From contig NZ_PXOH01000004.1 of NCBI RefSeq assembly GCF_003007785.1, forward strand, positions 186,001 through 250,000: a DNA stretch of 64,000 bases, given 5' to 3'. Below, one piece after another: positions 48,841 through 60,173 of the stretch (its first letter is position 1; the number at the start of each line of letters is the position of its first letter). Made by a program: the position numbers and the translations under genes. The notes under the pieces were generated by a model. That model did no database searches, was not told the DNA's origin, and was given only the letters and a program-made list of their open reading frames with translations. Source of the DNA: Aphanothece hegewaldii CCALA 016 (GTDB lineage: Bacteria; Cyanobacteriota; Cyanobacteriia; Cyanobacteriales; Microcystaceae).

Positions 48841-48873
48841 AATAAACAATATTTTTTTAGATGTTTTTTTAAA

Positions 48874-49007
48874 ATCCCGATCGTGTAAGTATAGAAAGCT
48901 GTTGTTTTATACGCAGGAATTGAACCTGCTACACTTCGTTTATGAGACGAATGCTCTACCAAAATGAGCTAGTATGTAAGCTTTATAGGTTGGGACACGA
49001 CTAGGAT
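48874..49007 (-). ncRNA. Y-RNA-like unit 4 (with canonical tRNA-Met-like module)
   Basis: Outer pairing is ATCC/GGAT and TCGTGT/ACACGA; the inner helix AAAGC/GCTTT; the internal loop has CCCAAC opposite CTATACTT. The 5' strand ends in the shared AGCTTACATAC. On top sits a tRNA-Met(CAU)-like fold in normal arm order, stacked through ATAC/GTAT, which serves as both its acceptor stem and the extension of the scaffold. Confidence 0.75.
48906..48978 (-). tRNA. tRNA-Met(CAU)-like module inside Y-RNA-like unit 4
   Basis: D-arm GCTC-attttggta-GAGC, anticodon arm TTCGT-ctcataa-ACGAA (anticodon CAU) and T-arm GCAGG-ttcaatt-CCTGC are intact. The acceptor strands TACATAC and GTATAAA have two mismatches and are continuous with the scaffold helix, so it is unlikely to be charged as a free tRNA. 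A gene finder may call it tRNA-Met; a tRNA mimic is the better reading. Confidence 0.6.
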
Positions 49008-49015
49008 TTTTTAAC

Positions 49016-49122
49016 CACCTCGCACAAGTTCAAAAAGCTGGTTTATACAGATTCAGTTTTTCAAGCTGATTCTCGTTGCAAGAGAGTTTGTATGTAAGCT
49101 TTTTAGATTGGGGTGCGATGTG
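49016..49122 (-). ncRNA. Y-RNA-like unit 3 (short, no tRNA module)
   Basis: The 5' strand CACATCGCACCCCAATC then AAAAAGCTTACATAC pairs with GCTTTTTGAACTTGTGCGAGGTG: CAC/GTG, TCGCAC/GTGCGA and AAAAAGC/GCTTTTT, with CCCCAATCT opposite GAACTT. The inner ATAC/GTAT helix is kept. The enclosed 40-odd bases hold hairpins TCTC/GAGA and CAG/CTG but no T- or D-arm. Confidence 0.7.
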
Positions 49123-49139
49123 AGATTTTTTTGAAAACG

Positions 49140-49287
49140 TCGTACAAGTTCGATTAGCGATTTGTACATTTTCTACCGCATTTAACCACTCTGCTACAAA
49201 CCCAAACGGGTTCGATGGGATTTGAACCCATGTAATCTAATAAGATAGTAGCTCCCAAGTATGTAAGCTAATCTGGTGAGGGTACGA
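49140..49287 (-). ncRNA. Y-RNA-like unit 2 (permuted tRNA-like module)
   Basis: The scaffold pairs TCGTAC/GTACGA and GATTAGC/GCTAATC, with CCTCACCA opposite GAACTT, and the inner TACAT/ATGTA. The module order is T-arm (ATGGG-ttcaaat-CCCAT), 3' acceptor strand CGAACCC, tetraloop GTTT, 5' acceptor strand GGGTTTG, then TA and a D-arm (GCA-gagtggttaaa-TGC, with the GG of the D-loop). CTAC/GTAG could form the anticodon-stem base. This is a tRNA opened at the anticodon and closed at the acceptor end. Confidence 0.78.
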
Positions 49288-49304
49288 TTTGATATTATTC
49301 TTGA

Positions 49305-49436
49305 ACTTCGCACAAGTTCGATTAGCGATCGATGTTTAACCAGTGCATTACCGCTTTGCTACAACCCCTAACGGGATTGATGGGAGTTGAACCCACGATT
49401 GTTGGTATGTAAGCTAATCTGGTTGGGGTGCGAAGT
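49305..49436 (-). ncRNA. Y-RNA-like unit 1 (permuted tRNA-like module)
   Basis: The 5' strand ACTTCGCAC...GATTAGC pairs exactly with GCTAATC...GTGCGAAGT (9 bp and 7 bp), with CCCCAACCA opposite GAACTT as an asymmetric internal loop. The module order is T-arm (TGGG-ttcaact-CCCA), 3' acceptor strand CAATCCC, tetraloop GTTA, 5' acceptor strand GGGGTTG, TA and D-arm (GCA-aagcggtaa-TGC). This is the best-paired member of the array. Confidence 0.8.
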
Positions 49437-49600
49437 CAGCGAATGAATTCACTGCCTCATAGCCAAAGTCCATTGAAATGGACTAAAACTATTACAGTGT
49501 GCGGGTTTATCAAAATCCGTGAAAATGAATCAACTTTTTTATGGTGAGTCGGTTTCAACCGACTTAAGCTGTGAGACAGAGAATTTATTCTCTGACGGTT
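49431..49600. repeat. Inverted pair of dispersed hairpin repeats
   Basis: A minus-strand copy (about 49490-49431: AGTCCATTTCAATGGACT, TTGGCTATGAGGCAGTGAAT) and a plus-strand copy (about 49546-49600: AGTCGGTTTCAACCGACT, TAAGCTGTGAGACAGAGAAT) align base by base in structure: an 8-bp hairpin, a G/A-rich linker and a second hairpin. From memory, such elements are scattered through many cyanobacterial genomes. They sit between unit 1 and the 242-residue protein gene. Confidence 0.65.
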
Positions 49601-49615
49601 TTGATATTGTAATTT

Positions 49616-50344
49616 TTATTCATCCCTGCGGACTTGAATCAGCTTAAGTTCTCGTTTGCTACATTGTCTTTTATGTGCTGCATAAATCTGTTTTTTATAT
49701 TCATCATATGCAATCTTAGAAGTCATCGGAACCTTTAAAACGACATCTGTTACTACTAAATATGGTGTGAAATCCTTAAAGGTGATCACGTACCAAATAT
49801 CATCGATTTTACGATACTGATGATAGTCATCAATCCAAATAAGATCATCTGGTTTTTTCGGTTTTTTGTTGAAATTAGTAACTTTGGGTGCTAAACAAAG
49901 TATTCTCGTTTCGGGATGGACAAAATAATTATCCTGATAATAACTTCCGAGTGGCCCATATCTCCTATGACTTGCACTTGCCTTATGATAGGGTACTCCG
50001 TCAATCATTTCTACATGAAGTACGACATAATCCCATAGATGAGAAATAACGTGTAGTCCTGTTAGTGTATTCGGTTTAAGTTGCTGACAAAGTTCACTGT
50101 ACACTTGATCCCAAGGTTGACCCACTTTAGAACGCAAGAGACGACGTAAAGGGCCTAAATGATCAGAAAGATCTTTACTTTTATCTTTGACTTTAATTAA
50201 ATAAGGACTTAGTAAACCATCTTCAGTTGCTTCTTTAGTGATTCGATCCAGTTCTTTTTTAACTCCCTTGAGTCTTCTGGAACTGCATCGACTCCCACCT
50301 CTGGGACGTTCGATAACAATTTCACCTAATCGATGTTCGCTCAT
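49616..50344 (-). CDS. Conserved hypothetical protein in the Y-RNA/TROVE operon (242 aa)
   Basis: A basic soluble protein starting MSEHRLGEIVIERPRGGSRC. It has a helical segment with LGPLRRLLRSKVGQPWDQVYSELC, a region rich in His and Tyr (HVISHLWDYVVLHVEMIDGV, YFVHPETRILCLAPK) and a beta-rich C-terminal part (IDDYHQYRKIDDIWYVITFK). The many Arg and Lys residues would suit RNA binding, but no known domain is recognised; JAB, E2 and RtcB signatures are absent. Its place between Y-RNA-like units and upstream of the TROVE gene on the same strand points to a shared function. Confidence 0.7.
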   Translation of the reverse strand: MSEHRLGEIVIERPRGGSRCSSRRLKGVKKELDRITKEATEDGLLSPYLIKVKDKSKDLSDHLGPLRRLLRSKVGQPWDQVYSELCQQLKPNTLTGLHVISHLWDYVVLHVEMIDGVPYHKASASHRRYGPLGSYYQDNYFVHPETRILCLAPKVTNFNKKPKKPDDLIWIDDYHQYRKIDDIWYVITFKDFTPYLVVTDVVLKVPMTSKIAYDEYKKQIYAAHKRQCSKRELKLIQVRRDE

Positions 50345-50455
50345 ATTACAACAAATGAGAATTTAATTAGGGAGGTTCATAATTTTGTACCTCCTGGTTG
50401 GCTGGATTTTGGTAAACTAATTTTTTATTACATTTCATTGTTTTAAGCTCCTTTT
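50345..50455 (-). promoter_or_regulatory. Leader hairpin before the 242-residue protein gene
   Basis: On the minus strand GGAGGT and ACCTCC pair around a 12-base loop about 40 bases before the start codon. It could sequester a ribosome-binding sequence or be an RNA processing site between the small gene and this one. Confidence 0.3.
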
Positions 50456-50659
<204 letters not shown>

Positions 50660-50694
50660 TCATCACCTCCATATTTTAAGTAATTAAAGGGCTT

Positions 50695-50824
50695 CCACCT
50701 CGTGTAAGTCAGAACAGCTAGTTACTTTTTAATCTCCAAGATTGGCGGAGACTGTAGGACTCGAACCTACTACGGGATTAACCGATTAACCAGTATGTAA
50801 GCTTGATCACGTCGGGACACATGG
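50695..50824 (-). ncRNA. Y-RNA-like unit 6 (permuted tRNA-like module with CCA remnant)
   Basis: The 5' strand CCATGTGTCCCGACGTGATC then AAGCTTACATAC pairs with GTAACTAGCTGTTCTGACTT then ACACGAGGTGG: CC/GG, GTGT/ACAC, AAGC/GCT and TTAC/GTAA. The module has a T-arm (GTAGG-ttcgagt-CCTAC), 3' acceptor strand AGTCTCC, then G and CCA, a 5-base linker, and the 5' acceptor strand GGAGATT. The D-arm is missing. It is the first product of the operon, just before the 66-residue protein gene. Confidence 0.7.
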
Positions 50825-50838
50825 CAGAAACGGTCTTC

Positions 50839-50892
50839 GAGGTTTTTTTCCTCATGTCTTATAATATACTACATATAATACGAGTGTGTCAA
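50839..50892 (-). promoter_or_regulatory. Strong promoter and first hairpin of the Y-RNA/TROVE operon
   Basis: On the minus strand TTGACA (50892-50887) and TATATT (50868-50863) are spaced by 18 bases, giving a start near 50856. The transcript would open with a hairpin GAGG-aaaaaaa-CCTC (50853-50839). No other promoter of this quality was seen before the TROVE gene. Confidence 0.7.
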
Positions 50893-51018
50893 TAGCATAC
50901 TACAAAAAATTTTAGTGAATAATATGGTATGATTGTACTTAGCTGCATAAACAACGATCGCTATTTATCACTCGTTCGCTACACCCCCTAAATAAACTTC
51001 ATCACAGAACCACTTTAA

Positions 51019-54339
<3,321 letters not shown>

Positions 54340-54356
54340 GTGTGTCATTTTGTCAA

Positions 54357-54393
54357 GTGCGGCTAGGATTAATTATTCTAGTCGCATTTTTAT
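54357..54393 (+). terminator. Terminator after gyrB
   Basis: TGCGGCTAG (54358-54366) pairs with CTAGTCGCA (54378-54386) with one G-T pair, followed by TTTTT. It lies between gyrB and the convergent end of the ebo cluster. Confidence 0.8.
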
Positions 54394-55764
54394 TTAGACG
54401 CTCATTAAATGTTGCATGATTATCGAGTAAATATCAGTCGCTTTAATCGCTGTTGAAGGAATAAATTCTTGTTGTGTAATAAAGATCGGCCATTCTTCAG
54501 AAAAAGAACTGACACAACCATGAGAACCTCGAATCAAAGAAGCATCTAAAGGAATCACATCCAGCAAAGAACGAAAACCAAGCCGTTTTTTAGCTAGAAT
54601 AGTGCCAATTTTGAGTTTAGGAAATCTGATTTTAGGGTCGAGTAAAAGTTCAACAGGATCATAACCTGGTTTACGGTGGATATCGACGGTTCGAGCATAG
54701 TCTGGGGCTTTTGTATCGTCTAACCAGTAATAATAAGTGAACCACGCATCGGCTTGAGCGATCGCCACTAATTCCCCAGAACGAGGATGATCTAAACCAT
54801 AAGTTTTTTTACTTGATTCATCTAAAACTTGTGCTACACCTTGAGCATTTAAGAGCAAATCATAAACTTTCGGGATATAGTCTGGATCATTAATATAAAT
54901 GTGAGCAATTTGATGATCAGCAACAGCAAAAGCGATACTTGTACCTGCATCTAGATATTCCCTCCCCAACTCCTGACGCACTTTAAGTAAGCCATTTTCC
55001 CGTAAAAGATGATTTAGATGAATGGGTTGAAAAACAGACGTAATACCATATTCAGAAAGAATAATAACCTGAGCATTTCGCTTTTCATAAAAATCAATTA
55101 AATCCAAACAAAGAGTCTCAATATCTGTTAAATCTTGTTGTATTTGTTCTAAATCAGTGCCATAGCGTTGTAAACAGTAATCGAGGTGAGGTAAATAAAC
55201 TAAGGTTAAAGTAGGGCTGTAGCGTTGCTCGATCCATTTAGCAGAATCCGCGATCCACTGACTTGATTTAATAGATGTATTCGGGCCCCAAAAATTAAAT
55301 AGCGGAAATTGACCTAGTTCATCTTGAATTAATGAGCGTATCCCAGTCGGTTGAGTATAAATATCAGGAATTTTTCGACCATCGGCGGGATACATTGGGC
55401 GTGGCGTAATCGCATAATCCACCGAGGAATACATATTATACCACCAAAAAAGATTAGCACAGGTAAATGTCGGATCGATCGATTTCGCCATTTCCCATAT
55501 CTTAGGAGACTGGATCAATTTATTAGACTGTCGCCAAAATTTGACTTCACATTCATCCCGAAAATACCATCCGTTGCCGACTATTCCGTGTTCTGAGGGC
55601 AATTTTCCAGTGAGATAAGTCGCTTGTACTGAACAAGTCACGGCAGGTAAAATAGGTTCAATTGTTGCCACTTGTCCGCAAGATGCCCAACGAGACAGTA
55701 ACGGCATCTTTTCCAGCAAACTAGAAGTTAATCCAACGACATTCAAAACAACAGTTTTTTGCAT
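54394..55764 (-). CDS. eboF: EboF: phosphodiesterase/alkaline-phosphatase-superfamily protein
   Basis: About 456 residues with the nucleotide-pyrophosphatase/phosphodiesterase fold. It has PILPAVTCSVQATYLTGKLP (nucleophile Thr region), YLPHLDYCLQRYGTD, ILSEYGITSVF and HPRSGELVAIAQ, which supply metal ligands. It is the last gene of the ebo cluster, which in Nostoc is needed to move a scytonemin precursor to the periplasm; the chemical step of EboF is unknown. The frame runs upstream to 55854 inside eboE, but the ATG at 55764 (MQKTVVLNVVGLT), directly after the eboE stop, is the family start. Confidence 0.92.
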   Translation of the reverse strand: MQKTVVLNVVGLTSSLLEKMPLLSRWASCGQVATIEPILPAVTCSVQATYLTGKLPSEHGIVGNGWYFRDECEVKFWRQSNKLIQSPKIWEMAKSIDPTFTCANLFWWYNMYSSVDYAITPRPMYPADGRKIPDIYTQPTGIRSLIQDELGQFPLFNFWGPNTSIKSSQWIADSAKWIEQRYSPTLTLVYLPHLDYCLQRYGTDLEQIQQDLTDIETLCLDLIDFYEKRNAQVIILSEYGITSVFQPIHLNHLLRENGLLKVRQELGREYLDAGTSIAFAVADHQIAHIYINDPDYIPKVYDLLLNAQGVAQVLDESSKKTYGLDHPRSGELVAIAQADAWFTYYYWLDDTKAPDYARTVDIHRKPGYDPVELLLDPKIRFPKLKIGTILAKKRLGFRSLLDVIPLDASLIRGSHGCVSSFSEEWPIFITQQEFIPSTAIKATDIYSIIMQHLMSV

Positions 55765-55765
55765 A

Positions 55766-57028
55766 TTATCGCTCAACACCTTGTAGAGACGAGAATTTTT
55801 TCGTTTCCCTGATTTCTGACATTTTCTGCAAAATCCAGCGATATTCCCGTTCAATTGAAGTAAATAAATCTAGCTTCATTGTGGGAGGTAAAACATCCCA
55901 AGTGTAGGTTTCAATTTCCAAATGGTGACAGGTAGAAAACGTTTGTAGAAGTTGTAAAACTTCAATGATGTGATCTTGGGTAGATTCTAAAAGTTGATAA
56001 TCCTTAATGAAAATAGGAACATGAAAGTGTGTGCGCCATTCACAGGCAGGCGATCGCTCTAATTCTAAAAGGGCAACGATTAAATCTGGATAGTGATGTA
56101 GAGTACCATCTTCCCATTGTTCGATGACTTGGTGTAGGTAAGTGGATTCAGCAAAGGGAAGCAAGCGATGATATACATCATAACGATCGCTTGTTCTTAA
56201 ATCTACTTTCAGGGCTGAACTAAGCTGAATTTTGCCGATTTTAATTCCTACAGATTGAAACTGACGAAAAACTGTAGCAGGATCTTCATATTCAACCGCA
56301 AAGTGACAGGTATCGTAACAGATCCGTATGTGTTTTCGTAATAATTCTTCAGCTTGTGATAGACTAATTCCACGATTAAAGGCTAGATATTTTCTGCCAA
56401 TTGGCCATAACCAATCTTTAAAGAAATCAATAACTTCTGTCCCATTTTCGATTAATCCATCGGGTTCGGGTTCTAAATCTAAATGTAATATTTTTCCCGT
56501 GTCCTGCTCAATATCGCTCATTTGTGCCGTTAATTGAGCCAAATGGAGGGAACTAGCAGTCAGGAGCTTTCCGAGGGCTACTTGATTGCTGTACCACCAA
56601 GGTTTATAAGACAAAGGCAAAGTCGAGATACTTCCTTCAATCCCTTTTGGCAATAAAATAGAGAGAATTTTAAGTAAACGTTGGGTATATTTCAAACGAT
56701 CTTGCTCAATCCAATCGGGAGCATAAACCCGATCTTTGATGATAGAGTGATGGAAATTACCATAGGGAAAACCATTAAGGGTAAAGACATATAAATCTTG
56801 CTCGGCTAACCAAAACTTAAATCGTTCTAAGTTCTGTTGTGTCAACAGTTCTCGCGCTGCTAAATCCGAAAGTCTTAAACCAACACCAAAGGGTGCATCA
56901 GGAGAAAGTCGCGCTTTAAGAGAGGGTAGATACTGCTTTAAATTAGTATAGACTTGTGACCAAGTTTCACCCGAATGAACATTAGTGCAATAAGTTAAAT
57001 GAATATTGCGATCGTTGTTAATTTTCAT
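55766..57028 (-). CDS. eboE: EboE: TIM-barrel metabolite-traffic protein
   Basis: A 420-residue protein of the xylose-isomerase-like TIM-barrel group. Family patterns are HLTYCTNVHSGETWSQVYTN at the N-terminus, NGFPYGNFHHS, LHLDLEPEPDGLIENG and CYDTCHFAVEYEDP, which carry likely metal ligands. The name metabolite-traffic protein EboE is used in databases; the reaction is unknown. It lies between eboD and eboF on the same strand with a 42-base gap before it. Confidence 0.93.
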   Translation of the reverse strand: MKINNDRNIHLTYCTNVHSGETWSQVYTNLKQYLPSLKARLSPDAPFGVGLRLSDLAARELLTQQNLERFKFWLAEQDLYVFTLNGFPYGNFHHSIIKDRVYAPDWIEQDRLKYTQRLLKILSILLPKGIEGSISTLPLSYKPWWYSNQVALGKLLTASSLHLAQLTAQMSDIEQDTGKILHLDLEPEPDGLIENGTEVIDFFKDWLWPIGRKYLAFNRGISLSQAEELLRKHIRICYDTCHFAVEYEDPATVFRQFQSVGIKIGKIQLSSALKVDLRTSDRYDVYHRLLPFAESTYLHQVIEQWEDGTLHHYPDLIVALLELERSPACEWRTHFHVPIFIKDYQLLESTQDHIIEVLQLLQTFSTCHHLEIETYTWDVLPPTMKLDLFTSIEREYRWILQKMSEIRETKKFSSLQGVER

Positions 57029-57070
57029 AAAATTTCGGCAAAAAGTAGATTACAGCAATTTTTATGTGGC

Positions 57071-58312
57071 TCAGGTACAGATTTCTGGTAGGGGTTTGGT
57101 TACCAAACCCTTACGGTGTAATTCTTGTAAAAGAGCGATCGCCTGTTGGTACAGAGTAAGATCAACCTCATGAATCTCGATTCCCTTGCCAATTTTTTCT
57201 AGTACAGTGATCGTTAACTCTCCTCCTAAATGCTCACGAAATTGTGTTAATCCTTGAAAAAGACACCTAGCAGGATTTAGATCATGATTGATTAATTCAG
57301 GAACAAATAAAATAAAGCCAAGTCTTTTGAGTGTATGAAGAATTTGTTGCCATTGGGAATAGGAGAGTAAACGAGCCAGATAGGAATATGTACTATCGAG
57401 AGCAATACCGATGGCGACAGCCTCTCCATGACGTAAGCGATAATCTGTTAAATGCTCTAAGCGATGGGCTACCCAATGACCAAAATCGAGGGGACGAGAT
57501 GAACCTGTTTCAAAAGGATCGCCGCTATTAGCAATATGATCTAAATGTAACTGAGCGCAACGATAGATAATCTGCCGCATCACTTCCTTATCTCGGCTCA
57601 CAATTGCATCGACATTAGTACAAATATATGCAAAAAACTCAGCATCTTTAATTAATGCTACCTTAATCGCCTCAGCAACACCCGATCGCCAATCTCGCTC
57701 ATCTAGAGTCGTCAAGAAATCAGAGTCATTAATCACCGCATAGGGAGGGGCAAACGTACCGATAAAGTTCTTTTTTCCAAAAGCATTAATGCCATTTTTT
57801 ACCCCGATTCCCGAATCATTTTGCCCTAGTACAGTCGTTGGAATACGAATCAGACGTATCCCACGATGAGCAGTTGCGGCGGCATATCCCACCATATCGA
57901 GCATTGCACCCCCACCGATGGCTAAGATGTAAGAATGACGGCACAATTGCACCCGATCAATGAGAGAATGAAGACTTTGTACCGATTTCGGTTCATTTTT
58001 GGCGACTTCTCCGCCTGTGACGACGAGAGGAAGATTACACAAGTGTAAATAATCTCGATACCAATCGGCGTAAAGTTGGATTTTTTCGAGTAATTTAGGA
58101 TGATGGCGTACTACCCCAGAATCGACAATAGCGATCGCGCCCCTTGGGGATAATCTATTATCTGCCGCTACTACTTGAGCGAGTAGAGGATTATCTAAAT
58201 CGAATAAGTGTTCGGTAAAATGAACGTTGTAGCGAAAAGTGACCGGTATTTGTTGCTTAATTGTCGGAAATGATAAAGAAGCTTGACTGATTTGCTCAAT
58301 ACTAATTGTCAT
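57071..58312 (-). CDS. eboD: EboD: 3-dehydroquinate-synthase-like protein
   Basis: A 413-residue sugar-phosphate-cyclase family member. It has the NAD-binding YILAIGGGAMLDMVGYAAA, RLIRIPTTVLGQNDSGIGVK, and metal ligands including Glu in GVAEAIKVALIKD and His in FGHWVAHRLEHLT and RHGEAVAIGIAL. True dehydroquinate synthases work in aromatic synthesis; this cluster-specific version must use another substrate or supply a precursor. Order and strand match the conserved eboABCDEF cluster. Confidence 0.93.
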   Translation of the reverse strand: MTISIEQISQASLSFPTIKQQIPVTFRYNVHFTEHLFDLDNPLLAQVVAADNRLSPRGAIAIVDSGVVRHHPKLLEKIQLYADWYRDYLHLCNLPLVVTGGEVAKNEPKSVQSLHSLIDRVQLCRHSYILAIGGGAMLDMVGYAAATAHRGIRLIRIPTTVLGQNDSGIGVKNGINAFGKKNFIGTFAPPYAVINDSDFLTTLDERDWRSGVAEAIKVALIKDAEFFAYICTNVDAIVSRDKEVMRQIIYRCAQLHLDHIANSGDPFETGSSRPLDFGHWVAHRLEHLTDYRLRHGEAVAIGIALDSTYSYLARLLSYSQWQQILHTLKRLGFILFVPELINHDLNPARCLFQGLTQFREHLGGELTITVLEKIGKGIEIHEVDLTLYQQAIALLQELHRKGLVTKPLPEICT

Positions 58313-58328
58313 AATTTTTATTACAAAA

Positions 58329-59225
58329 CTAAGTGACTGAAAATAATCGTGCTAAAGCTAGAGAAAAAGGCAGTAAACCAAGAATCAGGAAACCAAACAA
58401 ACCACCTGTAAAACCAGCCCCCAAGGTTGCATCAAGAAGGATCAAAGAGATCACACCTACTTTTACTGCTTGACGAATGATCTCCGGCCTAGGGTGAGTC
58501 GTCGCTTTGAGCCAAACAGGAAACACTCGCACCGCAAACAAAGCCCAAAAGGGTAAAGCGAAAAGAAAACTATAATAGGGTTTCCAAGAAAGAGCTAGTA
58601 AACTGATTAGTACAATGGAGAAGAGAACTAAAGCGATCGCACCTGTTTTCTGTTCGCCCCCTGCTACCTCACCGCGACTGATGGCAGTTACAGCAGCAAT
58701 ATACAAAATGGGAATTAGAGCAAGATACCAAAATTGGCTAATCATTAGAGGAACTGCACTAACGCCTAACAGTAGATTTCCTCCCCGACAAAGCCCCATA
58801 TTAAGCGGGCCAAGCAAAGGATGATGTTTGCTGTAGCGATCGTAAATTAGAGCCAAAACCGCAATTGATACAGCTAAAATCATGCTAAGTCTGGAAACTT
58901 GGGCGGCGGCAAGAATGCCCACACCTAAAAGCAGAATGCCTAAAACCGTTGCAGCTTGCAGGGAAATGCGACCGCCAGGGATAGGTCGTTCTGGTCGTTC
59001 GATCGCATCAAGTTGGGCATCGCAAACATCATTAAAAACCACTCCGCCCCCATAAAGCCCCGTCGTTGCCAAGAGTAACCAAGCCAAAGAAGTAGAATCA
59101 GTTATTATCGCATCCGATACGGCAAAACCAGCCAGAATATCAGCCCATGCAGTTACGATATTGGCAGGTCGCATTAGTTGCAGACAAGCTAACCCGTAAT
59201 TTTGAAATTTATCTGAAATTTGCAT
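58329..59225 (-). CDS. eboC: EboC: UbiA-like prenyltransferase
   Basis: A 298-residue membrane protein with about eight helices and the two Asp-rich UbiA motifs: NDVCDAQLDAIERPERPIPG (Asn-Asp-XX-Asp with Asp) and DRYSKHHPLLGPLNMGLCRG. UbiA enzymes attach an isoprenoid to an aromatic acceptor in the membrane. In the ebo cluster it may lipidate or carry the cluster product; this is not proven. It starts 14 bases after the eboB stop. Confidence 0.94.
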   Translation of the reverse strand: MQISDKFQNYGLACLQLMRPANIVTAWADILAGFAVSDAIITDSTSLAWLLLATTGLYGGGVVFNDVCDAQLDAIERPERPIPGGRISLQAATVLGILLLGVGILAAAQVSRLSMILAVSIAVLALIYDRYSKHHPLLGPLNMGLCRGGNLLLGVSAVPLMISQFWYLALIPILYIAAVTAISRGEVAGGEQKTGAIALVLFSIVLISLLALSWKPYYSFLFALPFWALFAVRVFPVWLKATTHPRPEIIRQAVKVGVISLILLDATLGAGFTGGLFGFLILGLLPFSLALARLFSVT

Positions 59226-59239
59226 AATTTCTCTAATTT

Positions 59240-60148
59240 CTATTCAATCAAAACAGGATGGCGCGGGGTTTCTGTAACAGGTTTTTGTCCTCGCAAGACC
59301 GAACTACCGTTAAAGAGTTGTCTTTGATCGACAGGTGGGGAGTTTCGCCAGTCCGTTTCTTTCATCTGTCCACTTTGGCTGTATGCAGCAAGAGCATTTC
59401 CATAACAAACAGCTTGTACAGTGGTTCGAGGGATACCGCGTTCTAACATTAATTGAGCCGTTTTCGGTACAGCAAGAGGATCGCTAATACCCCAATCTGC
59501 ACTGCTATCGATAATAATGCGATCGCTTCCGTATTGACGCACAATCTCGACCATTCGTGCATTGCCCATTATGGTATTAGGATAAATGGTAAAAGCCGTC
59601 CAAAAACCGCGATCTAAGACTTCCTTCACTGTTTCTTCGTTATTGTGGTCGATAATCACCTGTGTTGGCTTTAGACCATGTTCCTTGCAAACATCCATAC
59701 TACGGCTGGTACCCGCTTTTTTGTTGCGGTGTGGTGTATGAACAAGAACGAGTAGATCCATTTCTTTAGCGAGTTCTAGCTGGAGACGGAAATACTTATC
59801 TTCAGCAGGAGTCATGTCATCATAACCAATTTCTCCGATCGCAACCACTCCATCTTTGCAGACATAGAGGGGTAACAATTCCATAACCGCTTCGGCTAAA
59901 GCTTCATTATTGGCTTCTTTTGAGTTTAAACCGATCGTGCAGTAATGACAGATGCCAAACTGACTAGCCCGAAAGCGTTCCCAACCGATCAAACTATTAA
60001 AATAATCTTGGAAAGAACCGACATGAGTCCGAGGTTGTCCTAACCAAAAAGCAGGTTCAATAACAGCCACTATACCAGCATCCCGCATCGCCTGATAGTC
60101 GTCGGTGGTGCGAGAAGACATATGAATATGAGGATCGATGTACATCAT
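59240..60148 (-). CDS. eboB: EboB: TatD-family metal hydrolase
   Basis: A TIM-barrel amidohydrolase of about 302 residues. The metal-binding IDPHIHMSSRTTDDY, VAIGEIGYDDMTPAED, VLVHTPHRNKKAGTSRSM, VIIDHNNEETVKEVL and IIDSSADWGISDP segments hold the expected His, Glu and Asp ligands. It is part of the ebo cluster; its substrate is unknown. The start is taken at the first ATG (60148); an earlier in-frame TTG is less likely. Followed by eboC. Confidence 0.93.
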   Translation of the reverse strand: MMYIDPHIHMSSRTTDDYQAMRDAGIVAVIEPAFWLGQPRTHVGSFQDYFNSLIGWERFRASQFGICHYCTIGLNSKEANNEALAEAVMELLPLYVCKDGVVAIGEIGYDDMTPAEDKYFRLQLELAKEMDLLVLVHTPHRNKKAGTSRSMDVCKEHGLKPTQVIIDHNNEETVKEVLDRGFWTAFTIYPNTIMGNARMVEIVRQYGSDRIIIDSSADWGISDPLAVPKTAQLMLERGIPRTTVQAVCYGNALAAYSQSGQMKETDWRNSPPVDQRQLFNGSSVLRGQKPVTETPRHPVLIE

Positions 60149-60173
60149 CAGCAAATAAAAAAGTTATAGTAAT

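Noticed and set aside
49090..49330. Group II intron ends, suggested by GTGCGA on the plus strand
   Set aside because: The motif is the complement of the Y-RNA-like scaffold, recurs in every unit, and no intron domain V or reverse transcriptase is present.
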